Of a stretch of DNA of 64,000 bases, positions 28,799-35,455 are shown one piece after another. The DNA comes from an uncultured Clostridia bacterium (GTDB taxonomy: Bacteria; Bacillota; Clostridia; TANB77; CAG-508). The stretch is taken from NCBI GenBank assembly GCA_934155265.1, contig CAKPGU010000002.1:62001-126000 (forward strand), in the 5' to 3' direction. Below the pieces are notes generated by a model. That model saw only the letters and a list, made by a program, of their open reading frames with translations, ran no database searches and had not been told where the DNA came from. The position numbers and the translations under genes were made by a program. The first letter of the stretch is position 1, and each line of letters opens with the position of its first letter.

Positions 28799-29266
28799 TT
28801 GAATACTAAAGAACAGATTTTAAACTTATATTATAATCATCATCTAAAACAAAATGAAATTGCTAAAATAGTTGGAAAAAGCTGTCCTTATGTTTCAAAA
28901 GTTGTAAAATCTGATAATAGAAACAAACAAGAAAAGGAAACTCGTAAAAAAACAAATGCTGAAAACAGAAAAGTTTATTTACAAGAATATTTTAAAACTT
29001 ATGATAGACCAAAGAAAAATGACAATAGTTATGAGCAAATGATAGCACAGCAAAAACAAGATGCAATAGAATTATCTTATGCTACTAATAATATGTCAGA
29101 CTATGCTTTTGCAAAATGGAACTCAAATGCCTATCATACTAACAGCAAAGGAAATTTAGTGATAGATAGAAAGTTAAAAGTTGGATTTGATATTCCAAAA
29201 ACTATAAATATGAATATCAAAGTACCAATACAAAAATATAAACATGTATGTTGTTTTAGTAGCTAA
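28799..29266 (+). CDS. Small helix-turn-helix DNA-binding protein
   Basis: 155 residues from a TTG at 28799 with AAAGGAGGAAAA upstream. The N-terminus forms a resolvase/sigma-like HTH (EQILNLYYNHHLKQNEIAKIVGKSCPYVSKVVK); the rest is polar and basic with no recognised family. A matched promoter and hairpin terminator (29267-29298) make it a single-gene unit. It could regulate the divergent cargo operon or excision. A real gene; role unknown. Confidence 0.75.
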   Translation: MNTKEQILNLYYNHHLKQNEIAKIVGKSCPYVSKVVKSDNRNKQEKETRKKTNAENRKVYLQEYFKTYDRPKKNDNSYEQMIAQQKQDAIELSYATNNMSDYAFAKWNSNAYHTNSKGNLVIDRKLKVGFDIPKTINMNIKVPIQKYKHVCCFSS

Positions 29267-29369
29267 CAAGATTTTATTAGATTTTTAATAAAATTTTGTT
29301 TTTATATAGTAAGAAATGAGGAAAAACATATGTTAATTAAATATATTTTTATTTTAAAGTCAAATTTGT

Positions 29370-29415
29370 AAAGGGCTTTATTTTTTTGCTTTTTAGCACA
29401 AATACAAGCCCTTTT
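29370..29415 (+). terminator. Hairpin before the element B recombinase module
   Basis: AAAGGGCTT / AAGCCCTTTT with a long T/A-rich loop lies 57 bases before the tiny ORF at 29472. Terminator or attenuator. Confidence 0.45.
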
Positions 29416-29471
29416 GAATATTAATTAATAGCAGGAATATTAGTATTTCTGCCTAAAAGGAGGAACTTGTT

Positions 29472-29600
29472 ATGTGCGAAAAAGTTAATTTTAATGTTAT
29501 TGAAAAGAACAAATACGAAAATATTGATGATATTACAAAATATATCAATATCATTGTTAATAGATTAATTGTAAATGAATTTGCGAAGAGCGTTGATTAA
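29472..29600 (+). CDS. 42-residue ORF preceding the recombinase (element B)
   Basis: ATG at 29472 with AAAGGAGGAACTTG upstream, a good ribosome site. The product starts MCEKVNFNVIEKNKYEN and has an amphipathic helix (ITKYINIIVNRLIVNEF). It ends 66 bases before the recombinase start. Element A has a similar-sized ORF at the same place with an alike C-terminal helix (YIDKIIINLINK). No family recognised. A helper or directionality factor for the recombinase is a guess from position. Confidence 0.65.
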   Translation: MCEKVNFNVIEKNKYENIDDITKYINIIVNRLIVNEFAKSVD

Positions 29601-29665
29601 AACTACTTGTTATTGTATAATGAGGTTGTACAAAATGAGTAGTTTACCGATTGGAGGGTAAACTT

Positions 29666-31231
29666 ATGAGAGTGGCAATTTATTGTAGGCTTTCTCGTGA
29701 AGATGATGACAAAATTCATGAAAACGATGAAAGCGAAAGTATCCAAAATCAAAAATCTATGCTAATTAATTATGCAATAGAAAGGAGTTGGGATATTTAT
29801 AACATTTACTGTGATGAAGATTATTCTGGAATCGACAGTGAACGACCTGAATTTAATAAATTATTAGAAGATGCTAAAAGCCATAAATTTGATATTGTAC
29901 TTTGTAAAACACAAAGTAGATTTACTCGTGATATGGAAATAGTTGAAAAGTACTTACACAATAAATTTATCGAGTGGAATATTAGATTTGTTAGCCTTGT
30001 AGATCATGTTGATACATTAGATAAAGGAAATAAGAAATCAAGACAAATCAATGGTTTAGTTAATGAGTGGTATTTAGAGGATTTATCAGAAAATATAAGA
30101 AAGACATTTGATAACAAAAGAAAGCAAGGCTTACATATTGGATCATTTGTATGCTATGGCTATAAAAGAAGTCCAGAGAATAAAAATAAACTTATTATAG
30201 ATACAGAAGTTGCTGATGTTATTAAACTTATTTTTAATCTTTATGAACAAGGAAATGGTGTTACTAAAATTGCTCAAATACTAAATGATAAAGGAATTTT
30301 AACACCTACTAAATATAAACAATCACAAGGAATCAACTTTAAAAATCAAGGTAAGAATATTGACTATTGGTGTGAATCTACAGTTAGCAAAATATTAAAA
30401 AATGAAGTTTATATTGGTAATTTGGTACAAGGTTATAATAAAAAGGTTAGTTATAAATCTAAAAAGATGGTAAATCAACCTAAATCTGAATGGATTATTG
30501 TAGAAAATACACACGAGCCTATTATTACTAAAGAGCAATTTTATAAAGTTCAAGAAATCTTTAAAAGTAAAACTAGAAGATGTAAAAATGGCGAAGTTCA
30601 TTTATTTGCCAATAAACTTGTATGTTTAGATTGTGGCACAAAACTTTATAAATGTCAAAATGATAGAGGTTACATTTACTTTTCTTGTAAAGGCTCTAAA
30701 AAACTATATGGAACTTGCACAACACATTCTATTGGTTATGAAAATCTTAAAAATTTAGTTACTGAAAAAATTAAAGAGAAAATTTTAGCATTTTATAATT
30801 TTGATAATATTTCTGATGATTTATTTGTTTCAAATGATAATTTGAACAAGGCTAAATTATTAAAAAATAAGCTTGAATTGCTTTCAAAAGAAATGGAAGA
30901 TATAAATAAAGCAATAAAAGAACTTTACTTAAACAAAGTAAGTGGCAAAGTTCCAGAAGATGTATTTGAAGATTTAAATGCCTCCTTTCTATCTGATAAA
31001 TCAACAAAACAAAAAGAACTAACAAAAGTCGAAAATGATTTATCTAATCTAAAGGAAAAAGAATTAAACAGCAAATTTATAAAAGAACAAAAAGAAAAAA
31101 TAATTAAGCACTTTAAAGATTTTAAAGAACTTAATTATGATATTGTAAATAGCTTTATAGATTATATTGAAGTTGGAGAAAAAGACAAAAAAACTAAAAC
31201 TCAAGATGTTGTAATACATTGGAATTTTTAA
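29666..31231 (+). CDS. Large serine recombinase of element B
   Basis: 521 residues from ATG 29666 (MRVAIYCRLSRED), since an upstream in-frame TTG overlaps the GGAGG ribosome site. The N-terminal resolvase domain has the catalytic serine in CRLSRED and QSRFTRD; a recombinase domain follows (GYKRSPENKNKLIID, NEVYIGNLVQGY). Then come a zinc ribbon CLDCGTKLYKC ... FSCKGSKKLYGTC and a coiled coil near residues 390-470, all in the usual order. It should integrate and excise element B at the CATGG core within cotJC. Excision normally needs an extra directionality factor. Confidence 0.96.
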   Translation: MRVAIYCRLSREDDDKIHENDESESIQNQKSMLINYAIERSWDIYNIYCDEDYSGIDSERPEFNKLLEDAKSHKFDIVLCKTQSRFTRDMEIVEKYLHNKFIEWNIRFVSLVDHVDTLDKGNKKSRQINGLVNEWYLEDLSENIRKTFDNKRKQGLHIGSFVCYGYKRSPENKNKLIIDTEVADVIKLIFNLYEQGNGVTKIAQILNDKGILTPTKYKQSQGINFKNQGKNIDYWCESTVSKILKNEVYIGNLVQGYNKKVSYKSKKMVNQPKSEWIIVENTHEPIITKEQFYKVQEIFKSKTRRCKNGEVHLFANKLVCLDCGTKLYKCQNDRGYIYFSCKGSKKLYGTCTTHSIGYENLKNLVTEKIKEKILAFYNFDNISDDLFVSNDNLNKAKLLKNKLELLSKEMEDINKAIKELYLNKVSGKVPEDVFEDLNASFLSDKSTKQKELTKVENDLSNLKEKELNSKFIKEQKEKIIKHFKDFKELNYDIVNSFIDYIEVGEKDKKTKTQDVVIHWNF

Positions 31232-31305
31232 AAAATCATAGTATTTTAAATTAATTTGTGTTATACTATTATTAGAAATTTTTAAAAGAAAGGAAAGTGA
31301 AAATT

Positions 31306-31506
31306 ATGATTAATGAAAAAAAAGAAATTCTTGCAACAGTTAATACTTTGCCTGATGATACAACTTGGGATGATGCTATCTATACTTTATATCTACATTC
31401 AAAATTACAAAAAAGCCAAGATGATATAAAAAATGGTAGAGTAATGACTATTGAAGAGTCTAAAGAAAGGATGAGAAAAAAATATGCAAGTTTTGATGTC
31501 AAATGA
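31306..31506 (+). CDS. Antitoxin of a ParE-type toxin-antitoxin pair
   Basis: 66 residues from ATG 31306; a GTG nine bases upstream is possible but too close to AAAGGAAAG. Acidic and helical, with a C-terminal basic tail (EESKERMRKKYASFDVK). The arrangement, size and 23-base overlap with the toxin gene identify it as antitoxin. It has no clear DNA-binding family signature. It would neutralise the downstream toxin and probably repress the pair. Confidence 0.75.
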   Translation: MINEKKEILATVNTLPDDTTWDDAIYTLYLHSKLQKSQDDIKNGRVMTIEESKERMRKKYASFDVK

Positions 31507-31801
31507 GGCACATGAAGATATAGATTCTATCTTTGAATATATATCGCGTGACTCTATTAAATATGCAAACGAAACTTCAGAAAATATTTATTCTCGAATA
31601 TATGAACTAGAAAATGCTCCTTATTTAGGTAGATATGTTCCAGAACTTTTGGACAAGCATTTTAGAGAACTTATTTATAAAAGTTATCGAATAGTTTATG
31701 ATGTTTCTGAAGATTCAGATACTGTTTACATACATTTTGTCGTTCATGGCAAAAGAAATTTTAAATCATTTTATAAATCTTACATTAAAAATAATTTTTA
31801 A
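31484..31801 (+). CDS. ParE/RelE-family toxin
   Basis: 105 residues. The RelE/ParE fold is recognisable: an N-terminal strand (VLMSNEAHEDIDSIFEYIS), two helices, then FRELIYKSYRIVYDV and a C-terminal strand VYIHFVVHGKRNF. ParE toxins poison gyrase and RelE toxins cut mRNA; which applies is not clear. It overlaps the antitoxin by 23 bases and ends 40 bases from the attachment core, the last gene of element B. It probably stabilises the element in dividing cells. Confidence 0.9.
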   Translation: MQVLMSNEAHEDIDSIFEYISRDSIKYANETSENIYSRIYELENAPYLGRYVPELLDKHFRELIYKSYRIVYDVSEDSDTVYIHFVVHGKRNFKSFYKSYIKNNF

Positions 31802-31841
31802 TTCAAATTATTATTAAATTCTTTTTGGATAGATTCCAAAC

Positions 31842-31851
31842 CTACTCCATG
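31842..31851. repeat. Attachment core of element B, right copy
   Basis: CTACTCCATG, a nine-of-ten match to 22625-22634. The single mismatch is synonymous in cotJC (GGA or GGG, both Gly), so either crossover point gives the same protein. Confidence 0.85.
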
Positions 31852-31966
31852 ATCTGTATAATATGCCCCTAATCCTGCTGCTTCAATTTCTTCTATAGAT
31901 GCATTTTTTGTTAATTGATGCACAATTGTTCCAACCATTTCTAAGTGAGCTAATTCTTCTGTACCA
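31842..31966 (-). CDS. cotJC: CotJC spore coat protein, middle piece (exon 2 of 3)
   Basis: The minus strand from 31966 reads GTEELAHLEMVGTIVHQLTK and on to EAAGLGAYYTDHGV, exactly the CotJC segment missing between the two outer pieces. The stretch beyond the A core and including the B core (31952-31842) is 111 bases. There is no start or stop of its own. It is flanked by the attachment repeats of element A (31953-31966) and element B (31842-31851). It holds the histidine of the ExxH metal-binding motif. It is expressed correctly only after both elements leave. Confidence 0.95.
31953..31966. repeat. Attachment core of element A, left copy
   Basis: ATTCTTCTGTACCA, identical to 37081-37094. 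It encodes GTEE of CotJC on the minus strand. Confidence 0.95.
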
Positions 31967-32061
31967 CGATGTTGTCAATTATAAAAAATCTATGACTATT
32001 GGCTGTAAAATATAAAAATTCACCGAGTGAACTAAAATACACTTAGTGAACTTTTTATTTA

Positions 32062-32592
32062 TTAAACTTTATATTCAGCACTTTTTTCTTCTAATAATTT
32101 AAAATCACAACTTAAATCTTTGTAAAATTTAGCCATCTTACTTTTACTATTTTTTGTAACAATACTATAAATCTTTTCTGCTTTTTCCATAATTTTTGCT
32201 TTATTTTCAGGCTTGTTTATGTAAGAATATTGTTCTGAAAGTAATCTCTTATATCCATAACTTTTACTTTTCATATCTAATAAATAAACACTTTCCTGTG
32301 GTACTGGTATCATATCAGAAAACCTAATTATACCTAAATCATTTTTTGTTTTAGTATTTATAATTTTGAAAAAAGTTAAATTATCTTTATATGTTTTATG
32401 CTTTTGTTTTGGAGAAAATAATGGTGCGAAATAATAATGATCTTCTACAATAATTACCACTCCTATATATGGTCTTTTTTCATTTTTATTGTAAGCAATA
32501 TGTTTATCAAATTGACTTAAATATTTAATATAATTATCATCTATAATGTAAAAATTTAATTTTCCTAATTTTATTTTCTTTGTATTTTTCAT
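32062..32592 (-). CDS. Type III toxin endoribonuclease (ToxN/AbiQ family)
   Basis: 176 residues, the usual size. Family motifs are KRPYIGVVIIVEDHYYFAPL with SPKQKHKTYKD, then LGIIRFSDMIPVPQESVYLLD, as in ToxN and AbiQ. These toxins cut mRNA and their own repeat RNA, and are held inactive by that RNA in a ring complex; on phage infection they cause abortive infection. The gene follows a repeat RNA and a leaky terminator (32617-32639), the defining layout of the type. GGAGGA precedes the ATG. Two palindromes of the element's array (32019-32051) lie at its 3' end. Confidence 0.92.
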   Translation of the reverse strand: MKNTKKIKLGKLNFYIIDDNYIKYLSQFDKHIAYNKNEKRPYIGVVIIVEDHYYFAPLFSPKQKHKTYKDNLTFFKIINTKTKNDLGIIRFSDMIPVPQESVYLLDMKSKSYGYKRLLSEQYSYINKPENKAKIMEKAEKIYSIVTKNSKSKMAKFYKDLSCDFKLLEEKSAEYKV

Positions 32593-32616
32593 TTATTCCT
32601 CCATATTACAAATATA

Positions 32617-32639
32617 GGGGATACTTTTTTAGTACCCCC
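32617..32639 (-). terminator. Leaky terminator between antitoxin RNA and toxin gene
   Basis: Stem GGGGGTAC / GTATCCCC (one G-T pair) with a seven-base loop and only a weak U tract. Type III loci have such a terminator between the repeats and the toxin, limiting toxin to read-through transcripts. Confidence 0.7.
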
Positions 32640-32653
32640 ATAATTTTTCCGGA

Positions 32654-32801
32654 AACTCGTTTATAGTAACCTAAAGGCTCGTTTCTAACCTAATGTTCAA
32701 TAGAATATTCGTTTATAGGATTCGCATCCTAAAGGCTCATATCTAACCTAATGTTTAAATTTGCACTTGTTTATGAAATTAATCAAAGGCTTGTGCAACC
32801 T
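32654..32801 (-). ncRNA. ToxI-like antitoxin RNA, three repeats
   Basis: On the minus strand three units begin AGGTTGCACAAGCCTTT (32801), AGGTTAGATATGAGCCTTT (32749) and AGGTTAGAAACGAGCCTTT (32691). Each contains a later ATAAAC and spacing is 52-58 bases. Between the conserved parts the bases vary but keep pairing potential (for example AGGATGCGAATCCT). This tandem-repeat RNA lies just upstream of the toxin, as in ToxI, where each unit folds to a pseudoknot that inhibits one toxin subunit. Confidence 0.85.
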
Positions 32802-32808
32802 AGTTTAT

Positions 32809-32870
32809 TTGATAAATTAATTTATCAATATTAGTATATTCATTATACTTCATTTTATTTACAAAATCAA
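32809..32870 (-). promoter_or_regulatory. Promoter of the antitoxin RNA with initial palindrome
   Basis: Minus-strand TTGATT (32870-32865) and TATAAT (32847-32842) are 17 bases apart. The perfect 20-base palindrome TTGATAAATTAATTTATCAA (32809-32828) covers the expected transcript start region and may be an operator or a 5' hairpin. Confidence 0.75.
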
Positions 32871-32901
32871 TACTTTGTGCCAATATTTCATAAATTTCAA
32901 G

Positions 32902-33052
32902 TACACTAAGTGAACTTATTAAATTTATTATTCACTAAGTGAATTAATTTAGTTCACTCGGTGAACTTTTCTTTTAAAAATAGTGAATTTTGAGTTCATT
33001 TAGTGAACCCTCACACTCTAACAGGCATTTTTTAGTAGTTCATTCGGTGAAT
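32902..33052. repeat. Phased palindrome array GTTCACTnnGTGAAC
   Basis: Full sites at 32902-32915, 32931-32943, 32952-32966, 32994-33008 and 33038-33052, plus a half site at 32981-32987. Centres are about 21-22 bases or multiples apart, thus on one DNA face. Two more copies lie at 32019-32031 and 32038-32051. They sit just upstream of the antitoxin RNA promoter and could be operators or iterons; the ligand is unknown. The rest of 33053-33210 holds a small hairpin (33097-33115) and no gene. Confidence 0.75.
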
Positions 33053-33210
33053 TTCTGCATTACTTTTGCATGAAATTTTTGTTCTTTTATTAACTCTAGA
33101 AGGCTTGTCCTTCTACATGTATATGCATTGCATGATGCACGCTATCCTGCCTTTAGTGTTCACTTAAATTTTTTCAAAAAAATAAACTAGTTATCCTTAA
33201 TCCTCTTAGA

Positions 33211-33295
33211 AAAAAAAACAATGTACTTTTAAAATTTAGTCAAGACTGTGCTAGCGCATTTACTTTAGCCTTGAAGAAATTTTATAAAGTACATT
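33211..33295 (-). terminator. Large hairpin terminator after the repeat/sigma-like gene
   Basis: Arms AATGTACTTTATAAAATTT and AAATTTTAAAAGTACATT (33295-33277 and 33237-33220) enclose a 39-base loop with an inner TCAAG/CTTGA pair. Nine T follow directly on the minus strand. The big loop is more than a terminator needs and may be a small RNA 3' end. Confidence 0.75.
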
Positions 33296-33320
33296 ATAAT
33301 TATTTATGTGAGGAGAAGCT

Positions 33321-35042
33321 TTAATCATCTAAACTTATACCTTGAGAAGAAATTTTTTCTCTTAATTTTGCAAATAAATTTTGTATATATTGACTATTTA
33401 CTTTAAATATTTTGCATGCTTCCTTCATTGTTTCATCGCAAAATGTATTTTCAGAAAAATATTTTAAAATCTGTCTTTCACAATTATCCTCTGATAAATT
33501 CTTAATAAATAAAGTTTTGTCCTCATCATCTAAAATTTCATCAGTAGTTCCTTTTGTTTTTATATTTACATCAAATGCTTCGCCAGTATTTTCACCTAAA
33601 CAGAAAGACTTTATATTGCTAATAGCATGAAAATATGCTTTTTTATACAAAATAGAGCCATGACTTTCTTGATATGCACTTGATGTTATAAAAGGAATAC
33701 CTTTTTCATCTATAGGGTTTCCTTTACTTGCTAGATACAAGTATCCCTCTTGTAATAAGTCTTGATAATATCTTGCACATTTGAATCCATTTGAGGACAT
33801 ATATCCTATTGCTGATCTAGTTGCTATTCTTAGTATTTCTAAAATTTCCTCTACATTGTTTTTACAATAGTCATTTGGCAATGCTCCTGATATATGTTCT
33901 CCTAAAGAAACTCTTTTTCCATTTTTATAGTTATTTGAAATTCTATAAAAATCTTGTCTGCTTTTTTTCATAACATTTACAACCAAATCATATGTAGATA
34001 TTCCTAGAGCAGAAGATAGTCTTTCTAATTCATCCCATGAATAATAAGTTCGTATATTAGGATTTATTTCACTCATAAAGTTTTCTCTTTTAGATATAAT
34101 TAATTCTTCTTTTTTAGCTTTATATTTTTGCGAAAAGCATTCTTTTATTCTATTAGCTCTTAAATCATAATAAAGCTGTTCACTTTTTCCAAGAACATAC
34201 ACCATAAAATCTCTAACATTTATATGATATTTACTTGAAAGAGTTTCAATTTCATCTTTATCAAATCTATAATCACCAGTTCTTTGCATTCTAGTAGCAA
34301 TAAAACTATCTAATATTTCATCTCCTTTAATTTGCATCCTTTGCTGTTTAAACTCTTTATATTTATCTGACCAATATGTATCTGTTTCCAAAATTGGTTT
34401 ATACCATTTTCCATATTTATTTATTCCTAAAGTTTGGCCTAAAAAATCTCTAATGTTTATTTCGAACTTGCTTACATACTGCATAATTTCATCATATGAA
34501 AACTTACTAGAAAAATCTGTTTCTCCTTTAGAACTTAAAATATACTCTAAAATATCTTCATTTATAGAATTAAGATAATCCGCTTTATCCATTTCATATT
34601 TCTTTGAAGAAACTGTTTTAAATTCTCCATTTTTGAATCTATTTAACATGTTCCTACTAATTCCCAGTATATTAGTACAAAGGTCATTCAAATTTATACC
34701 TAATTTTAAGCTTAATTTTTTTAATTCTTCAATTTCAAAACTATTAGAAAAATCTACCTTTATTTTTTCTTTAATAATCTGCAATCTATATGAAAAATTT
34801 TTCTCTTCAAAAAATTCTTGTTTAATTCTTTTATATTCCACACATTTTACAAAATCATTTTTACCATTTCTCAAGTTATAGATTTGTTGTTTGCTTAGTT
34901 TCAAAACATTAGTACAAAAGTCTTCTAAATCCATATTATAAACTTGAGCAAATGCTTCTATCTCTTTTAATGTAAAATTATATGAATCATCTCTTCTTAT
35001 TTTTATTATAACAATAGAGTTCCATATTGTATTAATATCCAT
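33321..35042 (-). CDS. Unfamiliar protein: five HTH-like repeats and a sigma-factor-like C-terminus
   Basis: 573 residues, no family recognised. About five degenerate modules of 75-90 residues cover residues 1-385, each with an acidic-hydrophobic helix pair and a turn such as YNMDLEDFCTNVLKLSKQQI, LGINLNDLCTNILGISRNML or YHINVRDFMVYVLGKSEQLY. The remaining part resembles sigma-70: YYQDLLQEGYLYLASKG and KAYFHAISNIKSF look like region 2, and EACKIFKVNSQYIQNLFAKLREKI like region 4. It probably binds DNA and perhaps RNA polymerase; a developmental regulator of the element is one idea. ATG after ATGAGGTAAAA; strong terminator follows. Confidence 0.7.
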   Translation of the reverse strand: MDINTIWNSIVIIKIRRDDSYNFTLKEIEAFAQVYNMDLEDFCTNVLKLSKQQIYNLRNGKNDFVKCVEYKRIKQEFFEEKNFSYRLQIIKEKIKVDFSNSFEIEELKKLSLKLGINLNDLCTNILGISRNMLNRFKNGEFKTVSSKKYEMDKADYLNSINEDILEYILSSKGETDFSSKFSYDEIMQYVSKFEINIRDFLGQTLGINKYGKWYKPILETDTYWSDKYKEFKQQRMQIKGDEILDSFIATRMQRTGDYRFDKDEIETLSSKYHINVRDFMVYVLGKSEQLYYDLRANRIKECFSQKYKAKKEELIISKRENFMSEINPNIRTYYSWDELERLSSALGISTYDLVVNVMKKSRQDFYRISNNYKNGKRVSLGEHISGALPNDYCKNNVEEILEILRIATRSAIGYMSSNGFKCARYYQDLLQEGYLYLASKGNPIDEKGIPFITSSAYQESHGSILYKKAYFHAISNIKSFCLGENTGEAFDVNIKTKGTTDEILDDEDKTLFIKNLSEDNCERQILKYFSENTFCDETMKEACKIFKVNSQYIQNLFAKLREKISSQGISLDD

Positions 35043-35192
35043 TTTTACCTCATTTCAAGCTATATTATATAATAAATTTACATAAATTTCAATAAAATTT
35101 TCTATATATACAGAATAAAGGGAAATAAAAGGGAATTGATTTTATAAATTCCCTATCATATAATGTTAGCATAGAAAAATGTAAATTTACTC

Positions 35193-35220
35193 AAGACAAG
35201 CCTGTCTTGGGTATTTTTTT
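35193..35220 (+). terminator. Hairpin terminator before the element A recombinase module
   Basis: Stem CAAGACA / TGTCTTG with loop AGCC, then TTTTTTTA. No gene is upstream on this strand except a possible short transcript from the divergent region (which also holds GGGAATT / AATTCCC, 35131-35153). Confidence 0.7.
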
Positions 35221-35253
35221 ATGCTTTTCTCATAAAATTAAATGAGGCGATTA

Positions 35254-35391
35254 TATGATATTAGAAGAATGCACATTAGAAAATACAAAAATAAAATTTT
35301 ATGATGATTATATAGTAGAAAATACTGCTACTCAAAAGGAATATATAGATAAAATTATAATTAATTTAATAAATAAAACTCTTTTATTGTA
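35254..35391 (+). CDS. 45-residue ORF preceding the recombinase (element A)
   Basis: ATG at 35254 after ATGAGGCGATT. The product starts MILEECTLENTKIKF and ends in a hydrophobic-polar helix (EYIDKIIINLINKTLLL). It lies 65 bases before the recombinase start, matching the spacing in element B. No family is recognised. Counterpart position and size to the 42-residue ORF at 29472 suggest a shared role, possibly excision directionality. Confidence 0.6.
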
Positions 35392-35455
35392 ATATGTCGA
35401 AATCTCATATATAATTTATGCAAGTTAAAGACAAATTACAAAGAAAGGAGGAAAT

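Larger units (their letters stand above)
22635..31841. mobile_element. Element B: 9.2-kb mobilizable serine-recombinase element inside cotJC
   Basis: Bounded by the 10-bp repeats at 22625 and 31842; one repeat plus the insert is 9217 bp. Contents from left: a hairpin-rich oriT-like end, MobV relaxase, a four-gene cargo operon on the minus strand, an HTH gene, a tiny ORF, a large serine recombinase and a ParE-type toxin-antitoxin pair. The element ends carry inverted arms GGATAGATAACAAAC and GTTTGGAATCTATCC (13 of 15 paired) that come together in the circle about 18 bases apart. It is therefore an integrative mobilizable element with conjugation help expected from elsewhere. Excision rejoins codons of the cotJC middle and 3' pieces in frame. 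Confidence 0.9.

Noticed and set aside
32654..32801. Tandem repeats that could be taken for a small CRISPR array
   Set aside because: The units are 52-58 bases with internal variation and no constant spacer pattern; they sit between a promoter and a ToxN-type gene, which fits antitoxin RNA.
32902..33052. Palindrome array considered as CRISPR or as terminators
   Set aside because: Repeats are only 13-15 bases, palindromic, and helically phased without U tracts; they fit protein-binding sites.
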